From contig NZ_JACCFL010000001.1 in NCBI RefSeq assembly GCF_013410375.1, positions 1,550,001 to 1,614,000 on the forward strand: a stretch of 64,000 nucleotides of DNA, read 5' to 3'. Of this stretch, positions 15,771-25,194 are shown piece after piece. The notes under the pieces were generated by a model, which saw only the letters and a program-made list of their open reading frames with translations, was not told the origin of the DNA and searched no databases. A program made the translations under genes and the position numbers. The stretch comes from Leifsonia shinshuensis. GTDB taxonomy: Bacteria; Actinomycetota; Actinomycetes; Actinomycetales; Microbacteriaceae. The stretch's first letter is position 1. The number at the start of each line of letters is the position of its first letter.

Positions 15771-16843
15771 CGCTCATGCACGACGCCCCCGCCGATCGCC
15801 AGCCCGAGGACCGGCAGCCCGAGGACCGGCAGCCCGAGGCCGGGAAGCCGGCCGAGCCCTCGGTCGCCACCATGACCATGGCGCAGGCTCTGAACCACGC
15901 GCTGGCGGACTCCCTCGAAGCCGACCCGTCCGTGCTCGTCTTCGGCGAGGACGTCGGCACCCTCGGCGGCGTCTTCCGCATCACCGACGGCCTGACCAAG
16001 CGCTTCGGCGAGAACCGCTGCTTCGACACACCGCTGGCCGAGTCCGGCATCGTCGGCACCGCGGTCGGGATGGCGATGAACGGGATGCGCCCGGTGGTCG
16101 AGATGCAGTTCGACGCGTTCGCCTATCCGGCGTTCGAGCAGATCGTCGACCACGTCGCCAAGATGGGCAACCGCACCCGCGGCAAGGTCCGGCTGCCGAT
16201 GGTCATCCGCATCCCGTTCGCGGGCGGGATCGGCGGCGTCGAGCACCACTCCGACTCCTCCGAGGCGTACTACGTGCACACCCCCGGGCTGACCGTGGTG
16301 TCGCCGGCGACGCCGCAGGACGCCTACGGCCTGCTGCGGGCCGCGATCGCGTCCCCGGACCCGGTGGTGTTCCTGGAGCCGAAGAAGCTGTACTGGTCGA
16401 CCGGCGAGGTCGACACCTCAGCGCCACTGCCCGAGCTCGGCCGCGCCCGAATCGCCCGGGAGGGCACGGATGCGACCCTGATCGCCTACGGGCCGACGGT
16501 GCCCGTGGCGCTCGCCGCCGCCGAGGCCGCGGCCGAGGAAGGACGCAGCCTGGCCGTCGTGGACGTGCGCTCGCTGACCCCGTTCGACGACGAGACGGTG
16601 TGCGCCGCCGTGCGCGCGACCGGTCGCGCGGTCGTCGTCGCGGAGGCGCCCGGCTTCGCCAGCGTCGCCTCCGAGATCGCCGCCCGCGTCTCCGAGCGCT
16701 GCTTCCACTACCTGGAGGCGCCGGTGCGCCGGGTGACCGGGTTCGACACCCCGTTCGCACCGCCGAAGCTGGAGCGCTACTACCTGCCCGGGGTCGACCG
16801 CGTGCTCGACGCCGTCGACAGCCTGCAGTGGGAGGACGCATGA
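15767..16843 (+). CDS. bkdB: 2-oxoacid dehydrogenase E1 component, beta subunit
   Basis: A 358-residue E1beta with the pyrimidine-binding domain (VLVFGEDVGTLGGVFRIT, DTPLAESGIVGTAVGMAMNG) and the C-terminal transketolase domain (ATLIAYGPTVPVALAAAE, VVDVRSLTPFDDET). Before the conserved start at MTMAQALNHAL it has an N-terminal extension of about 35 residues that includes three DRQPE units, encoded by a 15-bp tandem repeat. The ATG at 15767 is supported by the ATGA overlap with E1alpha. An internal start at 15872 would remove the extension. The stop overlaps the E2 start. Confidence 0.9.
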   Translation: MTLMHDAPADRQPEDRQPEDRQPEAGKPAEPSVATMTMAQALNHALADSLEADPSVLVFGEDVGTLGGVFRITDGLTKRFGENRCFDTPLAESGIVGTAVGMAMNGMRPVVEMQFDAFAYPAFEQIVDHVAKMGNRTRGKVRLPMVIRIPFAGGIGGVEHHSDSSEAYYVHTPGLTVVSPATPQDAYGLLRAAIASPDPVVFLEPKKLYWSTGEVDTSAPLPELGRARIAREGTDATLIAYGPTVPVALAAAEAAAEEGRSLAVVDVRSLTPFDDETVCAAVRATGRAVVVAEAPGFASVASEIAARVSERCFHYLEAPVRRVTGFDTPFAPPKLERYYLPGVDRVLDAVDSLQWEDA

Positions 16844-18435
16844 AGGTCTTCGCGCTGCCCGACCTGGGCGAAGGACTCGCCGACGCCGAGCTGGTCCGCT
16901 GGCTGATCGCGGTCGGCGACACGGTGACGGTGGACCAGCCGATCGCCGAGGTGGAGACCGCCAAGTCGGTCGTGGAGGTGCCGTCGCCCTACGCCGGCGT
17001 CGTCGCCGTCTGCCACGGCGCGGAGGGCGAGACGATCATGGTCGGCTCGCCGCTGCTGGAGGTGCGGGAGGAGGCCGAGGCGGAGGCCGCTGCGCCCGAG
17101 GTCACTGCGCCCGAGGTCACTGCGCCCGAGGTCGCCACGCCCGAGGCCGCGGCACCCCGGATTGGCGTGCCCGAGAGCGCCGCCGCCGAGGTCGGCGGGC
17201 CCCAAGTCGCTGCGGCCGAGGTCGGCGTGCCCCAGGTCGGAGTGCCCGAGGCCGTCGCGTCCGAGGCCGTCGCGTCCGAGGCCGTCGCGTCCGAGGCCGC
17301 CGCGTCCGAGGTCGCCGCCGAGCCGGTGCGGGAGCCCGAACCCGTCGCCGCAGGCTCCGGCGCGGTCCTCGTCGGCTACGGCACCACCGACCACGCCACC
17401 GCCCGCCGTCGCGGCCGCGCCGCCCAGCGCGGAACGGGCGTGACCGCCGGTGCCCCGAGCCGCATCGTCCCGGTCGTGTCGCCGGTGGTCCGCGCGCTCG
17501 CGCACACGCACGGCATCGACCTCGCCTCGCTCACCCCGAGCGGCGCGGGCGGCGTCGTCACCCGCCGCGACGTCGAGGCCGCCCTCGCCGCGGCCAAGGC
17601 CACCGCGACCACCGCCACTGCGCCCACCACCGCCGCGCCTGCCACGCCTCCTGCGCCGACGGCGCCCGTGACCCCTCCGGCTCCGGCCGCGGCGCAGCCC
17701 GGGACCGACCCCCGCACGGGCCTCGAGATCGCCTCCGTCACGCCGTTCTCCCGCCTGCGCCGGACCGTGGCGGAGACCATGACCCGCAGCCGCTCCGAGA
17801 TCCCGGAGGCGACCGTCTGGGTGGACGTCGACGCCACCGAGCTCTGGGAGGCCAGGCAGACCCTCGCGCGGTCGGGCAAGCCGCCGTCGATGCTCGCGTT
17901 CGTGTCGCGCTTCGCGCTCAGCGCGCTGGCGCGGCACCCCGAGCTCGCCGGCCGGGTCACCCCGGACGGCGACGGGATCGAGGTGTTCACCGGGGTGAAC
18001 CTCGGCTTCGCCGCCGACACCCCGCGCGGCCTCCTGGTGCCGGTGATCCGCCGCGCCGACCGCGCGAGCATCCTCGAGCTCGACGCCGAGCTCGGCCGCC
18101 TGGCCCGCGCCGCCCGCGACGGCGCGCTGCCGCCCGCGGACCTCACCGGCTCCACGTTCACCGTGAACAACTACGGCTCCCTCGGCGTCGACGGCAGCGC
18201 GGCGATCATCAACCACCCCGAGGTCGCCATCATCGGCATCGGCCGGGTCATCGAGCGCCCGTGGGTGGTCGACGGCGCGATCGTGCCGCGCCGGATCGTG
18301 CAGCTGAGCCTGGTGTTCGACCACCGCGTCACCGACGGCGGCGTGGCGGCGCGCTTCCTCCGCGAGATCGCCGATGCGATCGAGTCGCCGATCGCCTTCC
18401 TCGCGGCCGAGGCGCCGGGTACGGTGAAGGAATGA
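16840..18435 (+). CDS. bkdC: 2-oxoacid dehydrogenase E2 component, dihydrolipoamide acyltransferase
   Basis: A 531-residue E2. One lipoyl domain (about 1-78) carries the lipoylated lysine in VETAKSVVEVPSPYAG. A long Ala/Glu/Pro/Val-rich linker (about 80-170) is built of five-residue units such as PEVTA and SEAVA. The peripheral subunit-binding domain (about 205-250) contains VVSPVVRALAHTHGIDL, and a second Ala/Thr/Pro linker follows. The catalytic domain has RSEIPEATVWVDVDAT and the active site FDHRVTDGGVAARF (His and Asp). The start overlaps E1beta as ATGA, and the stop overlaps the small gene downstream. Confidence 0.92.
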   Translation: MKVFALPDLGEGLADAELVRWLIAVGDTVTVDQPIAEVETAKSVVEVPSPYAGVVAVCHGAEGETIMVGSPLLEVREEAEAEAAAPEVTAPEVTAPEVATPEAAAPRIGVPESAAAEVGGPQVAAAEVGVPQVGVPEAVASEAVASEAVASEAAASEVAAEPVREPEPVAAGSGAVLVGYGTTDHATARRRGRAAQRGTGVTAGAPSRIVPVVSPVVRALAHTHGIDLASLTPSGAGGVVTRRDVEAALAAAKATATTATAPTTAAPATPPAPTAPVTPPAPAAAQPGTDPRTGLEIASVTPFSRLRRTVAETMTRSRSEIPEATVWVDVDATELWEARQTLARSGKPPSMLAFVSRFALSALARHPELAGRVTPDGDGIEVFTGVNLGFAADTPRGLLVPVIRRADRASILELDAELGRLARAARDGALPPADLTGSTFTVNNYGSLGVDGSAAIINHPEVAIIGIGRVIERPWVVDGAIVPRRIVQLSLVFDHRVTDGGVAARFLREIADAIESPIAFLAAEAPGTVKE

Positions 18436-18608
18436 GCGACCGCAACAAGCCCGACAACACAGCGCAGCCCGACGACGCCGACCGGCCCGACAGCGTCGAG
18501 CAGGGCGACGACTACGACCTCGAGTTCGAGAAGGACGTCGCGCCGGAGGAGAACATCCCCTGGCTGCCGCATCCGTCGCCCACCGACGGCGAGGCTCCCG
18601 CGCCCTGA
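18432..18608 (+). CDS. small acidic hypothetical protein (58 aa)
   Basis: A 58-residue protein that begins at an ATG overlapping the E2 stop (ATGA), with GAAGGA just upstream. It is acidic and hydrophilic (for example DDYDLEFEKDVAPEEN) and ends in a Pro-rich stretch. There are no cysteines, membrane segments or motifs I recognise. The coupling suggests translation with the dehydrogenase operon, but function is unknown. Confidence 0.6.
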   Translation: MSDRNKPDNTAQPDDADRPDSVEQGDDYDLEFEKDVAPEENIPWLPHPSPTDGEAPAP

Positions 18609-18685
18609 TCCCGGTCCGCGGCAGGCGCGTCGCCCGCAGGCGCGGGTCGCCCCGCATGCCCGGATCACCCCATAAGCTCGGAGGA

Positions 18686-19675
18686 GTGACTTCCCGCTCC
18701 TTCCCGCTCTGGCTGGCGCTCGTCTGCGCCATCCTGTGCGGCGGGGGCGTCGCCCTCCAGTCCCGTATCAACGGCGAGCTGGGGCAGCGGCTGGACGACG
18801 GCGTCACCGCCGCCGTCATCTCGTTCGGCTCCGGACTGCTCATCCTCCTGGTCGCGATGGCGATCGCGCGGGCGGGCCGGCGCGGGTTCCGCCGGGTCGC
18901 GGCGGCGCTGCGCTCCCGCGAGCTGCCCTGGTGGTACGTCGCGGGTGGCAGCGCCGGGGCGTTCCTCGTGCTGTCGCAGGGCGTCGCGGCCGCGGTGCTC
19001 GGTGTCGCGCTGTTCACGGTCGCGGTGGTTGCCGGCCAGACCGTCAGCGGCCTGGTGCTCGACCGGATCGGCCTCGGCCCGGGCGGCCGCCGCCCGCTCA
19101 CACCCGCGCGGCTCGCCGGCGCGGTCATCGCCCTCGGCGCCGTGACCTGGGCCGTGTCCGCCCAGCTGGGCGGCCCCGTCCCGGTCTGGCTGATGCTCCT
19201 GCCGCTGATCGCGGGCCTCGGGCTCGGCTGGCAGCAGGCGGTCAACGGGCAGGTCCGGGTGGTCGCCGAGAGCGCGCTGACCGCGACCTTCATCAACTTC
19301 GTCGTCGGGACGAGCGTGCTCCTGGTCGTGATGGCCGTCGACTGGAGCCTGCGCGGCCTGCCGAAGCCGCTCCCGACCGAGCCGTGGCTGTACCTGGGCG
19401 GAGCGATCGGCTGCGTCTTCATCGCCGCCGCCGCACTGATCGTCCGCATCACCGGCGTGCTGCTGCTCGGCCTCGCGACGGTCGCGGGCCAGCTGGTGAC
19501 GGCGCTCCTGCTCGACCTGCTGGCGCCGAGCTCGCCCGCTCCCGTCGCGTTCTCGACGATCGCCGGGACGCTGCTCGCGCTCGTCGCGGTCGCCGTCGCC
19601 AGCATCCGCTGGCGTCGCCGCCCACCCACGCACGGCGACGAGGGGTCGCAACACGCCGTCTCGCGCGACGGATAA
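18686..19675 (+). CDS. DMT-family transporter, YdcZ/DUF606 type
   Basis: A protein of about 329 residues with ten hydrophobic segments and an internal duplication. The halves contain LQSRINGELGQRLDDGVTAA and LGWQQAVNGQVRVVAESA, the paired signature of the YdcZ/DUF606 branch of drug/metabolite transporters. Substrate is unknown. The start is uncertain: GTG at 18686 follows GGAGG but with a spacing of only one base, and ATG at 18656 has no Shine-Dalgarno. The stop codon lies in the loop of a perfect 18-bp inverted repeat. It converges on the nitroreductase gene. Confidence 0.8.
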   Translation: MTSRSFPLWLALVCAILCGGGVALQSRINGELGQRLDDGVTAAVISFGSGLLILLVAMAIARAGRRGFRRVAAALRSRELPWWYVAGGSAGAFLVLSQGVAAAVLGVALFTVAVVAGQTVSGLVLDRIGLGPGGRRPLTPARLAGAVIALGAVTWAVSAQLGGPVPVWLMLLPLIAGLGLGWQQAVNGQVRVVAESALTATFINFVVGTSVLLVVMAVDWSLRGLPKPLPTEPWLYLGGAIGCVFIAAAALIVRITGVLLLGLATVAGQLVTALLLDLLAPSSPAPVAFSTIAGTLLALVAVAVASIRWRRRPPTHGDEGSQHAVSRDG

Positions 19676-19692
19676 CGGCGTGTTGCGACCCC
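19642..19692. repeat. perfect 18-bp inverted repeat spanning the transporter stop codon
   Basis: Arms GGGGTCGCAACACGCCGT (19642-19659) and its exact complement (19675-19692) enclose a 15-base loop that ends with the TAA stop of the DMT gene. It sits between convergent genes and has no T-tract. It may be a bidirectional terminator or an interspersed repeat. Confidence 0.75.
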
Positions 19693-19720
19693 GCTGTTGC
19701 CGGGCCTTCCGCGGGGCGGG

Positions 19721-20272
19721 TCAGTCGAGGGTGCTCAGGAAGCGCTCCGGGTCGATGGAGGTGCGGTGCCCCTCCCTGCTGTCCTCCGGGATGCCGCCGA
19801 CGTAGAGCCAGCCGAGCAGGCGCTCGTTCTTCGCGAGCCCGTGCATCCGGTGGACGGCCTTGGACCGGGTGTGGTGACCGGTGCGCCACATCACGCCCCA
19901 GCCCGCGTCGTTCAGGAGCAGGCTGAGCAGGTGGGCGACGCCCGCGGCGACCGCGTCCTGCTCCCAGCCCGGCACCTTCTCGCTCTTCGTGCGCACCGCG
20001 ACGATCGCGAGCAGCAGTGACGAGCGCAGCGGCTTGGCCGCCAGCTTCTCCGCCTCCTCGCCCGACGCCTTCGCGTCCTTCACGAACGCGCGGCCGAGCC
20101 GAAGCCGCGCGTCGCCGCGCAGCTCGATGACGCGCCACGGGTGCAGCGCGGAGTGGTCGGCCACGCGGCCCGCGGCCGCGACCAGCGGCAGAAGCTCCTC
20201 GTGGGTCGGCGCCGCCGGGGTCACCCGGGAGTACGAGCGCCGGGCCGCGACCCGCTCCACGAGCTCCGGCAT
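19721..20272 (-). CDS. nitroreductase family protein
   Basis: A 183-residue FMN-dependent nitroreductase-fold protein. Its N-terminus has VAARRSYSRVTPAAPTHEEL with the FMN-phosphate arginines, and later DHSALHPWRVIEL and SLLLNDAGWGVMWRTG, conserved in the small oxygen-insensitive nitroreductase subgroup. The physiological substrate is unknown. The ATG at 20272 shares a base with the msrB stop (TGATG), so it is co-translated with msrB and probably shares its oxidative-stress promoter. The longer frame upstream is the msrB shadow. Confidence 0.85.
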   Translation of the reverse strand: MPELVERVAARRSYSRVTPAAPTHEELLPLVAAAGRVADHSALHPWRVIELRGDARLRLGRAFVKDAKASGEEAEKLAAKPLRSSLLLAIVAVRTKSEKVPGWEQDAVAAGVAHLLSLLLNDAGWGVMWRTGHHTRSKAVHRMHGLAKNERLLGWLYVGGIPEDSREGHRTSIDPERFLSTLD

Positions 20273-20703
20273 CAGGCCTCCGGGGAGAAGTTCAGGGAGA
20301 TCGAGTTCATGCAGTAGCGGTCGCCGGTCGGCGTGCCGAAGCCGTCGGGGAACACGTGGCCCAGGTGGGAGCCGCAGTTCGCGCAGCGCACCTCGGTGCG
20401 CACCATGCCGAGGCTGTCGTCCTCGAGCAGCTGCACGGCCTCCGGACGGATCGACTCGTAGAAGCTCGGCCAGCCGCAGCCGCTGTCGAACTTGGTGCCC
20501 GACTTGAACAGCTCGGCACCGCAGGCGGCGCAGGTGTAGAGGCCCGCGCGGCCCTCGTCGAGCAGCTCGCCGGTCCACGGCCGCTCGGTGCCGGCCTCGC
20601 GCAGCACGGCGTACTGCTCCGGGCTGAGCTCGCGGCGCCACTCCTCGTCGGTCTTCTCGACCCCGTACGTGCCTTGCGCGGCCCCGTCGTGCGATGCGCT
20701 CAT
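20272..20703 (-). CDS. msrB: peptide-methionine (R)-S-oxide reductase MsrB
   Basis: A 143-residue MsrB that reduces methionine-R-sulfoxide in proteins. The two zinc-binding CxxC pairs are visible (CAACGAELF and CANCGSHLGHVFPDG), and the catalytic cysteine is in RYCMNSISLNF near the C-terminus. Length is usual for the family. It is the first gene of an msrB-nitroreductase pair, preceded by a sequence matching the SigR/SigH thiol-stress promoter. It is divergent from the DUF3263 gene. Confidence 0.95.
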   Translation of the reverse strand: MSASHDGAAQGTYGVEKTDEEWRRELSPEQYAVLREAGTERPWTGELLDEGRAGLYTCAACGAELFKSGTKFDSGCGWPSFYESIRPEAVQLLEDDSLGMVRTEVRCANCGSHLGHVFPDGFGTPTGDRYCMNSISLNFSPEA

Positions 20704-20736
20704 CGTGCGTTCCTTTCGTCGTCCGTCCCCAGCCTA

Positions 20737-20763
20737 AACGGCGGCGCCTGTGCGGCTGTTCCC
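20737..20763 (-). promoter_or_regulatory. SigR/SigH-type promoter of msrB
   Basis: On the minus strand GGGAAC (20763-20758) is followed by exactly 18 bases and GTTT (20739-20736). This fits the GGGAAT-N18-GTT consensus of the thiol-oxidative-stress sigma factor SigR/SigH of actinobacteria. It lies about 35 bp upstream of msrB. Confidence 0.65.
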
Positions 20764-20795
20764 TGTCGCGGCCGGCGACGTGCCGGGCGCAAACG

Positions 20796-20824
20796 GGGAA
20801 CGCACAGGACCGCGCCCCTAGGAT
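20796..20824 (+). promoter_or_regulatory. candidate promoter of the DUF3263 gene
   Basis: TAGGAT at 20819-20824 is a good -10, with GGGAAC at 20796-20801 in the -35 position (17-bp spacer). GGGAAC GCACAGG here is the complement of the CCTGTGC/GTTCCC bases on the msrB side, so the two promoters face each other within an inverted repeat. Confidence 0.35.
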
Positions 20825-20879
20825 GAGGCGCGAGCGCGGGGAAGGGCTGACTCGAAGACGGTGAGGGGAGGCGGTGCAC

Positions 20880-21173
20880 GTGGCGGAGGCTGCGGACCAC
20901 CGGATCCCCGCGCCCGACGCGACCGGCCTGACCGACCGTGAGGCCGCCATCCTCGCGTTCGAGCGTCAATGGTGGCGGCATGCCGGCGCCAAGGAACAGG
21001 CCATCCGCGAGGAGTTCGGGCTGTCCGCCGCACGGTACTATCAGCTCCTCGGAGCCCTGATCGACCGGCCGGAGGCGCTCAAGCACGACCCCATGCTCGT
21101 CAAGCGCCTGCTCCGGCTGCGCGAGACCCGGCTGGCAGCACGGCGATCCCGGACACTCCCGTCCGGCGACTGA
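20880..21173 (+). CDS. DUF3263 domain-containing protein
   Basis: A 97-residue protein with the actinobacterial DUF3263 pattern: LTDREAAILAFERQWWRHAG, then KEQAIREEFGLSAARYYQLL and an Arg-rich tail. The middle looks like a helix-turn-helix, so DNA binding is plausible. The GTG at 20880 is chosen because GGGGAGG lies 8 nt upstream; the GTG two codons earlier is too close to it. It is followed 22 bp later by the LytR_C gene, a conserved neighbour pair in this group. Confidence 0.8.
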   Translation: MAEAADHRIPAPDATGLTDREAAILAFERQWWRHAGAKEQAIREEFGLSAARYYQLLGALIDRPEALKHDPMLVKRLLRLRETRLAARRSRTLPSGD

Positions 21174-21195
21174 CACCGCGAGGAAACACCAGTAG

Positions 21196-21750
21196 ATGGC
21201 AGAGAAGTACCCGAGAGACCGGTTCGACGACATCCCCGACGGTCTGCAGCGCGTCGGCGCGCACCGGGCGCCCCGGCCGAAGGGCCGCGGCTGGATCGCC
21301 GTCGGCTGGGCCGCGCTCGCCGTCGTGGTGCTCGTCGGCGCCGGCATCTTCGGGCTGTCGCTGGTGAGCGGCTCCATCTCCTTCCACGGCGCGCCGAACT
21401 CGGCGAGCGGCACGCCGACCCCCACCGCGACGCCGACGCCGACGCCGACGATCGTCCCGACCGTCGACCCGTCGCTGACGGTGAACGTGCTGAACGGCAC
21501 GACCACCTCGGGGCTCGGCACGAAGGTCGGCGCCGTTCTGACCCAGGCCGGCTGGAAGGTCGGCGCCGTCGCGAACGCCGACAAGCAGGACCTCACGCAG
21601 ACGATCGTCTACTACTCCGACCCGAAGAACCAGGCGGCGGCGCTCGGGGCGGCGAAGTCGCTTCCCGGCGCGACCGTCGCCCTCACGCAGGACTTCGCGG
21701 CGAGCGGCGCCGATCTGACGGTGGTCGTCGGCAGCGACTACAAAGGCTGA
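21196..21750 (+). CDS. LytR C-terminal domain (LytR_C) membrane protein
   Basis: A 184-residue protein with a cytoplasmic N-terminus (about 1-30), one membrane segment (WIAVGWAALAVVVLVGAG), a Thr-Pro-rich linker (TPTPTATPTPTPT) and a C-terminal LytR_C domain (LTVNVLNGTTTSGLGTKVG). LytR_C domains occur with cell-wall glycopolymer ligases; here it stands alone and outside the cell. It probably forms an operon with the DUF3263 gene. Function is unknown beyond cell-envelope association. Confidence 0.82.
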   Translation: MAEKYPRDRFDDIPDGLQRVGAHRAPRPKGRGWIAVGWAALAVVVLVGAGIFGLSLVSGSISFHGAPNSASGTPTPTATPTPTPTIVPTVDPSLTVNVLNGTTTSGLGTKVGAVLTQAGWKVGAVANADKQDLTQTIVYYSDPKNQAAALGAAKSLPGATVALTQDFAASGADLTVVVGSDYKG

Positions 21751-21868
21751 GCGGTCGTCCTCCGGGGCGCCGACACCGCGTCATCCCTTTGTTTCACGCG
21801 TGTTTAACTTTGGCCCGATTTCGTAACGGAATGGCGAAAAGACTGGCGTAACCAGGCATTGCAAGCAT

Positions 21869-21874
21869 TAGGAT
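21869..21874 (+). promoter_or_regulatory. candidate -10 of the cold-shock gene
   Basis: TAGGAT lies 57 bp upstream of the cold-shock start within an unusually AT-rich 180-bp gap. If used, it gives a roughly 50-nt 5' leader. No clear -35 is seen, so this is tentative. Confidence 0.3.
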
Positions 21875-21930
21875 CGGGAGTCAACGCGCGGCGCTGGACT
21901 GCGCGAGCGACACAGCAATGGGAGTAATGC

Positions 21931-22134
21931 ATGGCGAACGGGACCGTGAAGTGGTTCAACGCTGAAAAGGGCTACGGATTCATCACCGTCGAAGGTGGGG
22001 GACAGGACGTTTTCGTTCACTACTCCGCAATTGACATGAACGGCTACAAGGTTCTCGAAGAGGGCCAGCAGGTGCAGTTCGAGGTCGGCTCGGGCAACAA
22101 GGGCCCGCAGGCCGAGTCGGTGCGTCCGCTGTAG
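21931..22134 (+). CDS. cold-shock protein, CspA family
   Basis: A 67-residue single-domain cold-shock protein with the RNP motifs [10 protein letters not shown] and DVFVHYSAI and the N-terminal [11 protein letters not shown]. It binds single-stranded RNA/DNA and acts as an RNA chaperone. GGGAG lies just upstream of the ATG. A strong intrinsic terminator follows, so it is monocistronic. The upstream gap is AT-rich compared with its surroundings. Confidence 0.96.
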   Translation: MANGTVKWFNAEKGYGFITVEGGGQDVFVHYSAIDMNGYKVLEEGQQVQFEVGSGNKGPQAESVRPL

Positions 22135-22162
22135 TACGCAGCGATCGGCAAGACCAATAAGA

Positions 22163-22195
22163 GGAGCGCCGCCCTTCGGGGCGGCGCTCCTTTTC
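22163..22195 (+). terminator. Rho-independent terminator of the cold-shock gene
   Basis: Perfect 11-base arms GGAGCGCCGCC (22163-22173) and GGCGGCGCTCC (22180-22190) close a CTTCGG loop and are followed by TTTTCT. Confidence 0.93.
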
Positions 22196-22226
22196 TCTGT
22201 GCGCGGACGGCGGACGGTATGGTCGC

Positions 22227-22256
22227 CTTGCACTCGACCGGCACGAGTGCCAGAAT
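22227..22256 (+). promoter_or_regulatory. groEL promoter overlapping a degenerate CIRCE
   Basis: TTGCAC (22228-22233) and CAGAAT (22251-22256) are spaced by 17 bp, a good housekeeping promoter. CTTGCACTC-N9-GAGTGCCAG (22227-22253), a CIRCE copy matching 7 of 9 bases in each arm, overlays it, so HrcA bound here would block RNA polymerase. Confidence 0.75.
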
Positions 22257-22260
22257 CGCT

Positions 22261-23950
<1,690 letters not shown>

Positions 23951-23972
23951 GTCCGTCCGACACGCAGTAGCA

Positions 23973-24008
23973 GAGGGCGTCTCCCGTTCGCGGGAGGCGC
24001 CCTCTTCG
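23973..24008 (+). terminator. intrinsic terminator of groEL
   Basis: 14-base arms (23973-23986 and 23991-24004) pair with one T.G wobble around a TTCG tetraloop. Only a short mixed T-run follows (TTCGCTGTT). Confidence 0.8.
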
Positions 24009-24038
24009 CTGTTATCGTCGTCTCGATCGAGAGGGACC

Positions 24039-25172
24039 ATGACGGTGGACAGGCGGCGGGGACGGCGGATTGCCGCGGTGCTGCTGCTCGTGGTCGCCCT
24101 GGCCGGGCTGACCGGCTGCCAGGCGCTCGGTCTCGCCGGACCGGACCGGCCGACCGGCACGCCCACTCCGTCAGCGGCCGCCCCGGTCGCGTCGCCTGTC
24201 GACTGCGCGGCGCTGGTGACGCCGCACGCCGTGGCGACGCTGCTCGGCGGCGACGCCCCGCTCGCGAAGACCCCGGCCGACGCGCTGATGACGCCGGCCG
24301 GGCTCGGGCCGTACGCGGTGCAGGCCTCCGGCGGCGCGTGGTGCCGGTGGGGCGCCGACCCGGGTGGCGGAGGCTCCGCGACCGCGACGCCCTCGCCCGC
24401 TCCCTCCCGCACGCTCGCCCTCCTGCTGCTCCCGCGCGCTGCGGCGACGTGGCAGCGGCTGACCCAGCAGTACCCGGACTCGGCGGCGATGGGCGCCCAC
24501 TACGACGGCGGCGAGTCCCGCGGCGGCGACTGCGCACGCGCGACGACCGGCCGGGGGAGCAGTTGCCACACGAACGTGCTGGTGGGCGGCTCCTGGGCCG
24601 CGGTCTCCGGGTCGAGCGGTGACAGCGTCATCGACGAGAAGGCCTTCCACGACCTGGTGCAGTCCTTCCTGCCCGCGCTGGCCGCCGCGGACGCGCGCCT
24701 GCCGAAGCAGGCCCCGCCCGCGCCCCTGCCGTGCGGGGGAGCCGACTGGCTGCGCGCGGTCGCCGGGGCGTTCGGGCCGACGTCGGTGACCGTGCTGCCG
24801 CCCGCCGGCGCGTTCGGGATGCCGTCGGCGCTCCTCGACGGCCAGGCCGCGACGGTGTGCGCCTACCGGGCGGCCGGGGACGGCTCCTCGGGCTACCTCG
24901 GCACGCTGTCCGTGCTGCGCGACGCGGCGGACGCCTACGCGGCCTACCACGCGGCTGTCGTGGACCACGACCCGGAGGCCAGCGGCGGCACGATCGACCA
25001 CGGCGGCTCGCAGGTCGCGACCCTGGTCCGCTACACGGACGCCTCGGGCTCGACACCGGCGGAGGTCGTGGTCGACGTGCTCGTCGGCGACGCGTGGATC
25101 CAGTTCGCCGCGCCCTCGGGCTCCGCAGACGCGCCCGCCTCCGTCGTGCAATGGGTGGCCGGCAAGCTCTGA
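24039..25172 (+). CDS. putative lipoprotein, unknown function
   Basis: A 377-residue exported protein. After RRRGRR there is a hydrophobic stretch (IAAVLLLVVALAGLTGC) ending in a lipobox, so it is probably a lipid-anchored surface protein. A Thr/Pro/Ala linker follows. The rest contains four further cysteines and two loosely similar halves (DCAALVTPHAVATLLGG and PCGGADWLRAVAGAFGP), suggesting an internal duplication. I recognise no catalytic motif. It lies between groEL and a two-component system on the opposite strand. Confidence 0.7.
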   Translation: MTVDRRRGRRIAAVLLLVVALAGLTGCQALGLAGPDRPTGTPTPSAAAPVASPVDCAALVTPHAVATLLGGDAPLAKTPADALMTPAGLGPYAVQASGGAWCRWGADPGGGGSATATPSPAPSRTLALLLLPRAAATWQRLTQQYPDSAAMGAHYDGGESRGGDCARATTGRGSSCHTNVLVGGSWAAVSGSSGDSVIDEKAFHDLVQSFLPALAAADARLPKQAPPAPLPCGGADWLRAVAGAFGPTSVTVLPPAGAFGMPSALLDGQAATVCAYRAAGDGSSGYLGTLSVLRDAADAYAAYHAAVVDHDPEASGGTIDHGGSQVATLVRYTDASGSTPAEVVVDVLVGDAWIQFAAPSGSADAPASVVQWVAGKL

Positions 25173-25194
25173 GCCGCGATCGGGCGCGGGCCGG

